NCBI RefSeq assembly: GCF_000768695.1
Contig: NZ_AVPL01000019.1
Location: 1-62,278, forward strand
Direction: 5' to 3'
DNA: 62,278 bases
DNA from: Knoellia aerolata DSM 18566
GTDB taxonomy: Bacteria > Actinomycetota > Actinomycetes > Actinomycetales > Dermatophilaceae
A model generated the notes under the pieces. The model saw only the letters and a program-made list of their open reading frames with translations, made no database searches and was not told where the DNA came from. Below, in pieces: positions 47,124 to 55,439 of the stretch. How positions within the stretch are numbered: the stretch's first letter is position 1; each line of letters opens with the position of its first letter. Both the position numbers and the translations under genes were made by a program.

Positions 47124-48263
47124 TCAGCCGGCCGAGCAGCCGGGCAGGGAGTCGGCCCTGCCGGCCGCGATGGCCCGGACCGCGCCGAGGGCGTCGTCGA
47201 AGGTGCCGATCCGCACGACGGTGAGCCCGTCGGGCACGTGGTCGACGACCTCGTCGCAGTTGTCCTGGGGGGCGAGGAAGTAGTCCGCTCCCCCGTCGCT
47301 CGCCCCGGCCAACTTCTGGCGGATGCCCCCGATGGGGCCGACGGACTCGTCCGGCTCCATCGTGCCGGTGCCCGCGATGCGCTTCCCACCGGTGAGGTCG
47401 CCGGGTGTGAGGACGTCGTAGACGGCCAGGGTGAACATCGTCCCCGCCGACGGCCCACCCACCCCACCGGCCGTGATCGTCACGTCGACGGGCAGGTCGT
47501 ACTCGCGCCCGAGCATCACGCCGACGACCGTCGTGCCGTCGTTGTCCCGCGTCGGGACGGACAGGGCCTTCTCGGCGCCGTCGCGCCGGACGACGACGGC
47601 GATGGGTTCGCCGGCCTTCTGGGCGCGGACGGCGGTCTGGACCGCGGCCGCATCGGGGGTCGCGACGCCCGCCACGGAGACGAACTGGTCGCCCGCCTCG
47701 AGGACGCCGGTGGCGGGAGACCCCTCGGCCAGCTGCGAGATGACGACCCGTTCCGGAACCTCTCGACCCGTCTCCCGCAGCGCGATCGCGGCCGCGACCT
47801 CCTGGGAGTCGACCATCTCGGCCGCGTTCTCCTGCTGGATCTCCTCGCGGGTCACCGGCTCGGGGTAGAACTCCTCCCGCCGGAAGACCTCGCGGTCGTC
47901 GCGCAGGGCGGCCACGGCGAGGTCGAACGCGTCGACGCGGTTGCCCGGGCCGCCGAGGACCTGGACCGTGGTGAAGTCGAGGGCTCCCTTGGCGGGGTAG
48001 GTGGTCGCACCCTTCACCTGGATGATCGGCTCGCCGTCCAGCTCGCCGAGCGTGTTGGCGACGGGTCCCGGCACCAGCACCACGTAGGGCAAGGGGATGA
48101 GGGAGATGCCCGCACCGAGCGCGATCGCGAGGAACAGCATCGTCAGCAGGCCCCCGCTCCGTCGGCTCACGGCGTAGCGGTTCGGCGCGTCCGCCCCGGC
48201 AGGTGCCGCCGCACGCTCGGAGGCGCTGCCGTGGTCCTCGGCAGCGGGCTCGGACGTGCTCAC
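47124..48263 (-). CDS. Membrane-anchored PDZ/Lon-like (S16) protease, YlbL type
   Basis: A 379-residue protein with a single N-terminal membrane anchor (about 38-58), a PDZ domain (about 165-250, VISQLAEGSPATGVLEAGDQ) and a Lon-type peptidase domain with catalytic Ser272 in GGPSAGTMF and Lys317 in GGIRQKLAG. There is no ATPase domain. GTG 48263 overlaps the moaE stop (GTGA); the longer frame lacks support. Homologues sit between UPF0182 and DUF2342 genes in mycobacteria. Substrates are unknown. Confidence 0.92.
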   Translation of the reverse strand: MSTSEPAAEDHGSASERAAAPAGADAPNRYAVSRRSGGLLTMLFLAIALGAGISLIPLPYVVLVPGPVANTLGELDGEPIIQVKGATTYPAKGALDFTTVQVLGGPGNRVDAFDLAVAALRDDREVFRREEFYPEPVTREEIQQENAAEMVDSQEVAAAIALRETGREVPERVVISQLAEGSPATGVLEAGDQFVSVAGVATPDAAAVQTAVRAQKAGEPIAVVVRRDGAEKALSVPTRDNDGTTVVGVMLGREYDLPVDVTITAGGVGGPSAGTMFTLAVYDVLTPGDLTGGKRIAGTGTMEPDESVGPIGGIRQKLAGASDGGADYFLAPQDNCDEVVDHVPDGLTVVRIGTFDDALGAVRAIAAGRADSLPGCSAG

Positions 48264-48715
48264 GTCAGTCCGACCCACTCGGTGGCGCCGTCGCCGAGGT
48301 GCTGGTGCTTCCAGATGGGGACCTCGGCCTTGAGGGTGTCGATGAGGTCGCGGCACGACGCGAACGCCGCGTCCCGATGAGGAGCCGAGGTGGCGACGAC
48401 CACGGCCACGTCACCCACCTCGAGGTGTCCGCTCCGGTGGAGCGCGGCGACCCGAACGGCGTCCGAGCGCAGGGCGACCAGCTCGGCCACCTCGGTCAGG
48501 CGCTCCTGGGCGCTCGGGTGCACCGAGTAGTCGAGCGAGGAGACGTCCTGACCCCGGTCGTGGTCGCGCACCACCCCGACGAACACGGTGATCCCACCGC
48601 AGCCCGGGTCCTGCACCGCGGCGATGACCTCGTCGACCGACAGGGGCTGCTCGCGGATCTCGGCGAGGGCGACCGTCCCTGTGGCCACGGGGGCGCTGCT
48701 CGGGTCGTGCTGCAC
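48260..48715 (-). CDS. moaE: Molybdopterin synthase catalytic subunit
   Basis: Large subunit of molybdopterin synthase; receives sulfur from MoaD thiocarboxylate. The 151-residue protein shows GCGGITVFVGVVRDHDRG, LDYSVHPSAQERL, ALHRSGHLEVGDVAVVVATSAPHRDAAF and the catalytic-lysine region LKAEVPIWKHQHL. GAGGAG six bases before GTG 48715 sets the start; the frame is open about 19 codons further. No other molybdenum-cofactor genes are in the window, so MoaD must be encoded elsewhere. Confidence 0.93.
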   Translation of the reverse strand: MQHDPSSAPVATGTVALAEIREQPLSVDEVIAAVQDPGCGGITVFVGVVRDHDRGQDVSSLDYSVHPSAQERLTEVAELVALRSDAVRVAALHRSGHLEVGDVAVVVATSAPHRDAAFASCRDLIDTLKAEVPIWKHQHLGDGATEWVGLT

Positions 48716-48804
48716 GAGCTTCTCCTCGGAACTATCGCCGGACCATTCATGGTTGGGTACTGATGAGACCACATCCTCTCACCGCCACCACCAGGAGTCC
48801 CGCA

Positions 48805-50229
48805 GTGACCGATTCGCCCGACCGCCCGGACGAGCCCGAGGACTCGGGCATTCCCCCGGAGCTGGAGGAGGTCCTCAGGGGCCTCACCGGTGGGCAGGCC
48901 CTCGACCCGCAGATGCTCGAGATGATGCGCGGGATGGGACTGGACCAGGTCGACCCGCAGATGCTCCAGATGGTGGCGGGGCAGGTGCAGGCGATGTTCG
49001 CCGGCGCCGACGAGAGCGGGTCGGTCGACGTGGCCGCCGCGACGGACATCGCCCGCAGGACCGTGGCCGCCAAGGGCGACCCGAGCGTCGCGGCGTCGAT
49101 CGTCAGCGACACCCGGCAGGCCGTGGACGTCGCCAACCTCTGGCTCGACGCGGTCACGGACGTCGACCACTCGGGCCTCGTCGGCCGGGCCTGGAGCCGC
49201 GCGGAGTGGGTCGAGGCGACCATGCCGGTCTGGCGCGAGCTCGTCGACCCCATCGCGGTCGGGGTGAGCGACGCGATGGGTGCCGCGATCACCAAGCAGC
49301 TCGGCTCGCTCGGCGAGGGTGGCCTGCCCGAAGGGCTCGTGCCGCCCGGGACCAACCCCGCCGCCCTCATGGGGCAGATGGGGCCCATGCTCCGGCGGAT
49401 GCAGGGCTCGATGTTCTCGCTCCAGCTCGGTCAGGCCGTCGGGACCCTGGCCGACGAGGTCCTCACCGGGTGCGAGGTGTCGCTGCCGCTCGTCGCCGCA
49501 CCCGACGTCGTCCTCATGCCCGAGGCCATCGCCGCGTTCGCGGAAGGCCTCGAGATCGACGTGCCGCAGGCCAGGCTCCACCTCGCCGTGCGCGAGAGCG
49601 CCCGCACCCGCCTGTTCCACGCCGTCCCGTGGTTGGCCCCCCAGGTGCTCGCCGCGGTCCGCGACTACGCCCGGGACACGACCATCGACACCGACGCGAT
49701 CGAGGAGGGGCTGCGCTCGATCGACCCCACGGACGCGGACGCGATGCAGCAGGCGATCGCCGGTCGGCTCTTCGCCCCCGAGCAGTCGCCGGCCCAGAAG
49801 GCCGCACTGCTCCGGCTCGAGACCCTCCTCGCCCTCGTCGAGGGGTGGGTCGACGTCGTGACGGCTGCCGCCGTCAGGGCCCACCTCCCCCAGGCGGATG
49901 CGCTCGGCGAGGCGGTGCGTCGTCGCCGCGCCAGCGGCGGGCCGGCCGAGAAGACCTTCGCCGCCCTGGTCGGGCTCGACCTGCGCCCCCGCCGGCTGCG
50001 CGACGCCGCCAACCTCTTCGCCGCCCTCGAGGCCTCCGGTGGCGCGACGATGCGCGACGCCGCGTGGGACCACCCCGACGTCGCTCCCGACGCCGCCGAC
50101 CTCGACGACCCGTTGGGCTACGTCGAGCGCCAGGGTGCGCCGTCGACGAGCGACATGGACGCCGAGCTGGACGCGTTGCTGCGCGGCGAGGCGCCCGGCG
50201 ACTCGACCGACGACCGTCCCGGCTCGTGA
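48805..50229 (+). CDS. DUF2342 (zinc-metalloprotease-like) protein without HExxH
   Basis: A 474-residue protein of the actinobacterial DUF2342 family, annotated elsewhere as putative zinc metalloprotease. The Met/Gln-rich front (LDPQMLEMMRGMGLDQVDPQML), MQGSMFSLQLGQAVGTLADEVL and FHAVPWLAPQVLAAVRDYA are diagnostic. At the metal site the sequence reads RESAR (residues 263-267), so both zinc histidines are lacking and peptidase activity is doubtful. AGGAG seven bases before GTG 48805 fixes the start. Overlaps the NUDIX gene (GTGA). The neighbourhood matches the Rv3194c-Rv3197 region. Confidence 0.88.
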   Translation: MTDSPDRPDEPEDSGIPPELEEVLRGLTGGQALDPQMLEMMRGMGLDQVDPQMLQMVAGQVQAMFAGADESGSVDVAAATDIARRTVAAKGDPSVAASIVSDTRQAVDVANLWLDAVTDVDHSGLVGRAWSRAEWVEATMPVWRELVDPIAVGVSDAMGAAITKQLGSLGEGGLPEGLVPPGTNPAALMGQMGPMLRRMQGSMFSLQLGQAVGTLADEVLTGCEVSLPLVAAPDVVLMPEAIAAFAEGLEIDVPQARLHLAVRESARTRLFHAVPWLAPQVLAAVRDYARDTTIDTDAIEEGLRSIDPTDADAMQQAIAGRLFAPEQSPAQKAALLRLETLLALVEGWVDVVTAAAVRAHLPQADALGEAVRRRRASGGPAEKTFAALVGLDLRPRRLRDAANLFAALEASGGATMRDAAWDHPDVAPDAADLDDPLGYVERQGAPSTSDMDAELDALLRGEAPGDSTDDRPGS

Positions 50230-50825
50230 CCCGGGACGTCTCCACCAGGTCCGCCGACCCGGCCGTGAGCGCGGCCTTCGCGCACCTGCACGCGCAGGCA
50301 CGAGCCACGCTCGGGTCGTGGCACGCGCCGGACGAGCGACAGGACGCCCTCAGGGCGGCCTACCTCGAGCACCTCCACCGGCACCCGGACGGCGTGGCCA
50401 AGGCGGGGCCACCCGAGCACCTCACCGCCAGCTGCCTCGTGCTGAGCCCGGACGCCGAGCACGTGCTGCTCACCCACCACCGTCGGGCCAGGAGCTGGTT
50501 CCAGTTCGGCGGCCACCTCGACGTCGGTGACGTCGACCTGCACGCGGCGGCGACCCGCGAGGCGCGCGAGGAGTCCGGCATCCCGACTGTGACGCCCGCG
50601 CCGGTCGTGGTCCAGCTCGACCGGCACATCCTGCACGGTGACTTCGTGCACTGCCGGGAGCACCTCGACGTGCGCTTCGCCGCGGTGCTCGACCGCACCT
50701 CGACCCCGACCACCGGCGAGGAGTCGCTCGAGGTGGCGTGGTGGCCGACCTCGCGCCTGCCCCAGGGCACCCGTGCCGAGCTCGGCGCGCTGGTCGACGC
50801 GGCCAGGCTGGCCCTCGACCTGTGA
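50226..50825 (+). CDS. NUDIX hydrolase
   Basis: A 199-residue protein with a NUDIX box GGHLDVGDVDLHAAATREAR followed by EESGI; the metal-binding REAREES core is intact, while the leading Glu of the canonical box is Asp. A 45-residue helical segment precedes the fold. Substrate, a nucleoside diphosphate derivative, cannot be specified. GTG 50226 overlaps the DUF2342 stop, and the gene ends seven bases before the convergent M48-like gene. Confidence 0.87.
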   Translation: MTRDVSTRSADPAVSAAFAHLHAQARATLGSWHAPDERQDALRAAYLEHLHRHPDGVAKAGPPEHLTASCLVLSPDAEHVLLTHHRRARSWFQFGGHLDVGDVDLHAAATREAREESGIPTVTPAPVVVQLDRHILHGDFVHCREHLDVRFAAVLDRTSTPTTGEESLEVAWWPTSRLPQGTRAELGALVDAARLALDL

Positions 50826-50831
50826 ACACCG

Positions 50832-51398
50832 TCAGGCGGTGACCGTGACGTCCTCGACGCCCGTCGCGTCGTCCGGCTCGTCGACGTCGTCGGCCATGTC
50901 GAGGCCCTGGGCCAGGGCGACCCCGTCGAGGAACCCGCGCGCCCTCTCGAGCCGGGGGTAGGACCGCAGGAGCGTCCAGAAGTCCCGGTTGTGCCCCGCG
51001 ACGAGCAGGTGAGCGAGCTCGTGCAGGATGACGTAGTCGACGACGTACGAGGGCATGCCCCGGAGCCGGTCGGAGAGCCGGATCGAGCCGTCGGCCGGGG
51101 TGCAGCTCCCCCAGCGGGAGCGCTGGTTGGACACCCATCTGATGCTCGAGGGCCGGGCGTGCCCGCCGAGGTAGCGCGCAGAGAGGTCGCTCGCCCGGGC
51201 CAGCAGGTCGGTGTCACTGGGGCGGCGGCGCCGCTCGCCCGCCTCGAGCTTCTTGAGCATCCGGGCCACCCAGACGCGCTCCTCGCTCCGGCTCATCGAC
51301 GCGGGGATGAGGATCACCACCCGTCCGGCCTCGCGGCGCGCGCTCACGGTGCGTCGACGCCGCGCACTGCGGCGGACCTCGACGTCCTCGGTGCTCAC
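50832..51398 (-). CDS. M48-family/YgjP-like (DUF45) metallopeptidase
   Basis: A 188-residue cytoplasmic protein with zinc motif HELAH in YVILHELAHLLVAGHNRDFW; the third ligand His follows in the same stretch. VSNQRSRWGSCTPADGSIRLS is the family signature upstream of the motif. It likely associates with Type I restriction or stress systems elsewhere, but none is adjacent here. GTG 51398 lies six bases after TACCGT (51405-51410), so it is probably leaderless; the longer upstream frame is rejected. Confidence 0.9.
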   Translation of the reverse strand: MSTEDVEVRRSARRRRTVSARREAGRVVILIPASMSRSEERVWVARMLKKLEAGERRRRPSDTDLLARASDLSARYLGGHARPSSIRWVSNQRSRWGSCTPADGSIRLSDRLRGMPSYVVDYVILHELAHLLVAGHNRDFWTLLRSYPRLERARGFLDGVALAQGLDMADDVDEPDDATGVEDVTVTA

Positions 51399-51468
51399 GT
51401 CTCCACGGTAGGGCAGCCCCCTGTCATCCTCCGGAGGCGGGCGCGGCGTGCCGGACCACGGAGCGTGG

Positions 51469-51503
51469 CTGAGCACGAATCCGTGCTCAGGCTGGTCTAG
51501 GGT
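51469..51503 (+). promoter_or_regulatory. Promoter of the DUF5679 gene with a perfect operator-like palindrome
   Basis: TAGGGT (51498-51503) is a good -10. A perfect 9-bp inverted repeat, CTGAGCACG-AATC-CGTGCTCAG (51469-51490), covers the -35 position. No plus-strand gene ends just upstream, so a terminator is unlikely and an operator more plausible. Confidence 0.6.
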
Positions 51504-51550
51504 GCAAGGGTCATCGCCGCTCACCGCGGCACCACGACCAAGGAGTTGCA

Positions 51551-51712
51551 ATGGCAGACGAGACCTACAAGGGCGAGTTCTACTGCGTGAAGTGCAAGGA
51601 GAAGCGCGAGGCCGAGGGCAACGTCGTCGTGTCCGACAACGGCCGCCGCATGGCCAAGGGCAAGTGCCCGGTCTGCGGGACCAACCTCAACCGCATCCTC
51701 GGCAAGGCCTGA
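51551..51712 (+). CDS. DUF5679 zinc-ribbon small protein
   Basis: A 53-residue protein with two CxxC knuckles, FYCVKCKEKREAEG and KCPVCGTNLNRI, a clear zinc ribbon, recognised as DUF5679. Function unknown; the basic surface (GRRMAKGK) suggests nucleic-acid or ribosome contact. AAGGAG lies five bases before ATG. The promoter carries a perfect palindrome, and a 13-bp hairpin terminator follows the stop, so it is a single-gene unit. Confidence 0.92.
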   Translation: MADETYKGEFYCVKCKEKREAEGNVVVSDNGRRMAKGKCPVCGTNLNRILGKA

Positions 51713-51734
51713 GCGCCCAGCCCCCTCGTTCTCC

Positions 51735-51764
51735 CGCGGCCCCCGGTGACCACCGGGGGCCGCG
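51735..51764 (+). terminator. Terminator after the DUF5679 gene
   Basis: A 13-bp stem, arms CGCGGCCCCCGGT and ACCGGGGGCCGCG with loop GACC. It lies 22 bases after the stop. No T-run. Confidence 0.85.
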
Positions 51765-51777
51765 TCGCGTCCGGGGC

Positions 51778-51810
51778 CGACGGCTGTGGACGACGGCTGT
51801 GGACGACGGC
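51778..51810. repeat. 13-bp tandem repeat upstream of the ThiF-like gene
   Basis: CGACGGCTGTGGA occurs twice in tandem (51778-51790, 51791-51803) followed by a partial third copy. It lies 60-90 bases upstream of the next start codon, just beyond the terminator. It may hold binding sites; no palindrome is visible inside the unit. Confidence 0.6.
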
Positions 51811-51869
51811 GCAGCCGGCCGGGCGGGCTGTGCCAGATTGGCGGAACCACACGTCCCCGGGAGGCAGCG

Positions 51870-52481
51870 ATGGCCCAGCCGGCGATCGTCGTGGACGGCC
51901 GCGGCGGCCTCCCCGACGAGATCTGCCGACAGCTCAGGCTCGCCGGCGCCGCCCGGGTCCACGGTGGGGCGTACGCCGCCGACGCCGCCGAGTCCCTGCT
52001 AGCCCTCAGCCCGAGCGAGCGCCCGGCCGCCGTGGTCCTCGTCGACACCCACACGGTGGCCCTCGAGGCGACCACGCCCTGGCACCGCGCCGGAGTCCCG
52101 CACCTCCCGGTGACGTGCGACGGGCGGGTCGCCGTCGTCGGACCCCTCGTCGTCCCCGGCACCGGGGCCTGCTGGCGGTGCCGCGCCCTCACCGCGCACG
52201 ACCTCGACTCGATCGGCGCCCCCTGCACGAGGCACGCCTCCCTCGACCGGGTCAGGCTCCCCTCGGGCAGTCTCGGCGTCCTCACCGCCGCGGTGACGGC
52301 CACCGTCGTGCTCGCCGCCGTCGCGGGCACCTCGCGCCTCGCGGGGGTGTCGACGGAGATCGAGGTCGAGGGCCCGAGCGTGGTCCACCGCCACTGGGGC
52401 AGGCACCCGCTCTGCACCGAGTGCGCTGCCGGGGTGGCGCCGTCGTGGCCTGGCCCCGGTCAGGACACAATGGCCGGGTGA
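51870..52481 (+). CDS. ThiF/E1-like zinc protein (cyclodehydratase-like, Rv3196 type)
   Basis: A 203-residue protein with a C-terminal zinc tetrathiolate site: CWRC in the middle and CTEC near the end. The context GPLVVPGTGACWRCRALTAHD resembles the 'docking' domain of TOMM cyclodehydratases and E1-like enzymes, but the ATP-binding GxGxxG motif of active E1 proteins is absent and it is short. No peptide precursor or dehydrogenase gene is nearby, so natural-product synthesis is unlikely. GGGAGG lies five bases before ATG. The ABC1 kinase start overlaps its stop. Confidence 0.75.
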   Translation: MAQPAIVVDGRGGLPDEICRQLRLAGAARVHGGAYAADAAESLLALSPSERPAAVVLVDTHTVALEATTPWHRAGVPHLPVTCDGRVAVVGPLVVPGTGACWRCRALTAHDLDSIGAPCTRHASLDRVRLPSGSLGVLTAAVTATVVLAAVAGTSRLAGVSTEIEVEGPSVVHRHWGRHPLCTECAAGVAPSWPGPGQDTMAG

Positions 52482-53812
52482 GTGAGATCCCGCGGCGGTC
52501 GCTGAAGCGCACCGCGAAGCTGGTCGGACTGCCGCTGGGCCATGCGGGCCGGGCCGCGGTGGGACTCGGTCGCCGCGTCGGCGGGGCTCCGGCCGAGGCC
52601 ATCGCCGCCGAGCTCCAGGCGCGCACCGCGGAGCAGCTCTTCGCCGTGCTCGGGGAGCTCAAGGGCGGGGCGATGAAGTTCGGCCAGGCCCTCTCCGTCA
52701 TGGAGGCCGCAATGCCCGAGGAGCTGGCCGGGCCCTACCGCGCCACCCTCACCAAGCTCCAGGACGCCGCCCCGCCGATGGCCGTCGACCGGGTCCACGC
52801 CATCCTCGCCGAGCAGCTCGGGCCGCGCTGGCGCACGGCGAAGTTCCAGTCGTTCGAGGACAAGCCCGTCGCCGCCGCCTCCATCGGTCAGGTGCACCGC
52901 GCCGTGTGGCGCGACGGCCGCGACGTCGCGGTCAAGATCCAGTACCCCGGGGCCGGGGAGGCCCTGCTCTCCGACATCACCCAGCTGTCGCGCGTGGCGC
53001 GCCTGGCCGGGGCGTGGATCCCCGGCATCGCCATGGGACCGATCCTCGACGAGGTCAAGGCCCGGATGAGCGAGGAGCTCGACTACGACCTCGAGGCGCG
53101 CCACCAGAGGGTGTTCGCCAAGGCCTTCCGCGACGACGCCGACGCCTTCGTCCCCGACGTCCTCGCCCACTCGTCGCAGGTCATCGTCTCGGAGTGGGTC
53201 GAGGGCCGCCCGCTCTCGCAGGTGATCTCCCACGGGACGCCGGCCGAGCGCGACCAGGCCTCGAGCCTCTACCTCGAGTTCCTGCTGCGCGGTCCCAACC
53301 GCGCGCGCCTGCTCCACGCCGACCCCCACCCGGGCAACTTCCGGATCACCCCTGACGGACGACTGGGGGTCATGGATTTCGGCGCGGTCAACCGCCTGCC
53401 CGGCGGCATGCCGTCGACGATGGGCGAGATCATCACCGCCACCCTCGCCGGCGACGAGCCGGCGCTCGGCGAGGTGCTGCGCCGGGCCGGCTTCATCCGG
53501 CCCACGGTCGACGTCTCCGACGCGGCGCTCATGCACTTCATGCAGACGTTCGTCGCGCCGCTCGAGCACGAGACCTTCACGTTCAGCCGGAGCTGGCTCC
53601 GCTCGGTGTCCGCGACCATCCAGGACCCGAGGCGCGAGGAGTTCCTCGTCAGCCTGCGCTTCAACCTCCCCCCGGACTACCTGCTCATCCACCGGGTGTG
53701 GCTCGGCTGCATCGGCGTGCTCAGCCAGGTCGGCGGCACCGTGCCCATGCGCGACCTCATCGTCGCCCACGTTCCGGGCATCGACGAGGACCGGCTCCCG
53801 GCCGCGACGTGA
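52478..53812 (+). CDS. ABC1/UbiB-family atypical kinase (Rv3197-like)
   Basis: A 444-residue ABC1 kinase. Family hallmarks: KxGQ in GGAMKFGQALSVM, the Ala-rich loop in AAASIGQVHRAVW, Lys in VAVKIQYPG, the catalytic segment LLHADPHPGNF, and DFG in GVMDFGAVNRL. UbiB-like proteins support quinone or lipid metabolism; the mycobacterial homologue near whiB7 is linked to macrolide tolerance. GTG 52478 overlaps the previous stop (GTGA) and also lies six bases after CACAAT (52466-52471), so it may have its own leaderless transcript. Confidence 0.92.
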   Translation: MSEIPRRSLKRTAKLVGLPLGHAGRAAVGLGRRVGGAPAEAIAAELQARTAEQLFAVLGELKGGAMKFGQALSVMEAAMPEELAGPYRATLTKLQDAAPPMAVDRVHAILAEQLGPRWRTAKFQSFEDKPVAAASIGQVHRAVWRDGRDVAVKIQYPGAGEALLSDITQLSRVARLAGAWIPGIAMGPILDEVKARMSEELDYDLEARHQRVFAKAFRDDADAFVPDVLAHSSQVIVSEWVEGRPLSQVISHGTPAERDQASSLYLEFLLRGPNRARLLHADPHPGNFRITPDGRLGVMDFGAVNRLPGGMPSTMGEIITATLAGDEPALGEVLRRAGFIRPTVDVSDAALMHFMQTFVAPLEHETFTFSRSWLRSVSATIQDPRREEFLVSLRFNLPPDYLLIHRVWLGCIGVLSQVGGTVPMRDLIVAHVPGIDEDRLPAAT

Positions 53813-53864
53813 GCGGACGGCATACGGTGCCCTGACCGTCCTCGGCGATGCCGGTCTGCAGCGG

Positions 53865-54440
53865 TCAGGCCTTGGCCGCCTTGGCCTCGGCCTTGGCCGC
53901 CTTCTTGAAGTCCCGCACCTTCTGGAGCGACTCCGCGTCGACGACGTCCGCGACCGACCGGAAGCTGCCCTCCTCGGCGTAGGCACCGGCGGCCCGCTCC
54001 CAGCCCGGCGGGCGGACGCCCAGCTGCTTGGCGAGCAGGGCCACGAAGATCCGGGCCTTCTGCTCACCGAACCCGGGCAGCCTGGTGAGCCGGGTGAAGA
54101 GCTCGGCGCCGCTGCCCGCCCCGGTCCAGATGCGGCTGGCGTCACCGTCGTACTCGTCGCGCACGACCGTCGCCAGGGCCTGGATCCGCCCGGCCATCGA
54201 CCGTCCGTAGCGGTGCACCGCGGGCGGGGTCGCGCACAGGTCGGCGAACGCCTCCGGGTCGGCGGCGGCGATGGCGGCGACGTCGAGCGTGCCGAACCGG
54301 TCGAGGACCTTGGCGGGACCGGCGAAGGCGCGTTCCATCGGGAACTGCTGGTCGAGCAGCATCCCGGTCAGCAGCGCGAACGGGTCCTCGCTGAGCACCT
54401 GGTCGGCAGCGGCGTCCTGGGCGATCGTCAAGGTGACCAT
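53865..54440 (-). CDS. HhH-GPD type base-excision DNA repair protein
   Basis: A 191-residue DNA glycosylase-like protein. The front (FALLTGMLLDQQFPMERAFAG) and the helix-hairpin-helix LTRLPGFGEQKARIFVALLAKQLG are clear. The catalytic Asp expected after the hairpin is not obvious, so the substrate or activity is uncertain. The tail is Lys/Ala-rich (KKAAKAEAKAAKA), possibly a nonspecific DNA contact. ATG lies six bases after TAGTCT (54447-54452), suggesting leaderless transcription. Confidence 0.87.
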   Translation of the reverse strand: MVTLTIAQDAAADQVLSEDPFALLTGMLLDQQFPMERAFAGPAKVLDRFGTLDVAAIAAADPEAFADLCATPPAVHRYGRSMAGRIQALATVVRDEYDGDASRIWTGAGSGAELFTRLTRLPGFGEQKARIFVALLAKQLGVRPPGWERAAGAYAEEGSFRSVADVVDAESLQKVRDFKKAAKAEAKAAKA

Positions 54441-54471
54441 GCGCCCAGACTAGGACGCAGCGGGTGTGGGC

Positions 54472-54885
54472 TCACGCGGGTCGGTCCGACGCCGACCGGG
54501 CCATCGGCAGGCCCTCCCCGCGCCAGGCCGCGAACCCGCCGACGAGATCCGTCGCCCGCGACAGTCCGAGGGAGCGCAGGGCGTCGGCGGCGAGGCTGGA
54601 CGTGTAGCCCTCCTGGCACATGACGATCACGCGGGTGTCGTACGCGACGCCGGGCAGCGCCACCTCCTGCCGGGGGTCGAAACGCCACTCGAGGACGTTG
54701 CGCTCGACCACCAGCGGCGCGAGGCCCGGAGCCACCTCACCCTCGGCGGCACGCTGCCCGGAGGGGCGGATGTCGACGAGCCACGCGGCGCCGGACCGGA
54801 CCTCGCGCCACGCCTCCCGTGCCGAGACCCGCTCGAGCCCGGCTCGGGCCCTCACGAGCATCTCCTCGATGCCGTGCCCGCTCAC
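54472..54885 (-). CDS. Rhodanese-like sulfurtransferase
   Basis: A 137-residue single rhodanese domain with active-site Cys in VIVMCQEGYTSSLAA and the CH2A-like AAWLVDIRPSGQRAAEG. It moves sulfane sulfur between thiols. GTG 54885 overlaps the cysteine dioxygenase stop (GTGA), so the two are co-translated. Together they should handle excess cysteine and sulfur intermediates. The longer upstream frame is antisense noise. Confidence 0.9.
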   Translation of the reverse strand: MSGHGIEEMLVRARAGLERVSAREAWREVRSGAAWLVDIRPSGQRAAEGEVAPGLAPLVVERNVLEWRFDPRQEVALPGVAYDTRVIVMCQEGYTSSLAADALRSLGLSRATDLVGGFAAWRGEGLPMARSASDRPA

Positions 54886-55379
54886 CAGCCCTCGCCCCGC
54901 TGCTCGACACCGGACAGGACGAGTGCGCCGTCGACGACGTCGTAGTGGGTCATCTGGTCCAGCCGGGGCGAGTACGCATGAACGCTCAAGGCCGCCTCCT
55001 CCGAGTCGTTGCGGACGTCGTGCAGGTGGTTGGCCCCGAAGGCGCGGCCCTCCCCCTCCGTGAGCACCCGGGCGTGGAGGTCGCCGTGGACGACCTGGCG
55101 TTCGGTGAGCGAGCCGCGGACCACGGTGATCGCGCCGCGCGACCCGCCGTGGTCGTGGAACCCCGTGCCGGCCCCGGGTGGCCACTCGATGAGCCAGAGC
55201 TGGAGGTGGGGGGTCTCGGCGAGCTGGTGCCAGCGCCGACCGCTGGGGTCCTCGACGCGGGCGGGGAGCAGGTCGGGCAGCTCCGGGTCGGCGGCGAAGA
55301 GCCGGGCGACGCGCAGCAGCTGGACGGGGGTGAAGGAGCTGACGCCGGGGATGGCGGATGCGGGTCGTGCGAGGGTCAT
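54882..55379 (-). CDS. Cysteine dioxygenase (cupin)
   Basis: Oxidises L-cysteine to cysteine sulfinate using Fe(II) and O2. The 165-residue cupin has the iron-binding FHDHGGSRGAI (two His) and the third His in ANHLHDVRN, plus the Tyr in VHAYSPRLD that may take part in catalysis. It is the first full gene of the dioxygenase-rhodanese operon. No strong ribosome-binding site is visible before ATG 55379 (GGAGACATCC). A cysteine-rich leader ORF lies 60 bases upstream. Confidence 0.92.
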   Translation of the reverse strand: MTLARPASAIPGVSSFTPVQLLRVARLFAADPELPDLLPARVEDPSGRRWHQLAETPHLQLWLIEWPPGAGTGFHDHGGSRGAITVVRGSLTERQVVHGDLHARVLTEGEGRAFGANHLHDVRNDSEEAALSVHAYSPRLDQMTHYDVVDGALVLSGVEQRGEGW

Positions 55380-55439
55380 GGATGTCTCCGGTGGGGTGTC
55401 GTCTGCGGGGCGCGCCGGGAGCGCGACATGGTGCCTGCG

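Noticed and set aside
51870-53812. Idea that the ThiF-like gene marks a thiazole/oxazole-modified peptide cluster
   Set aside because: No precursor peptide, dehydrogenase or YcaO protein nearby; the locus order matches a conserved housekeeping block.
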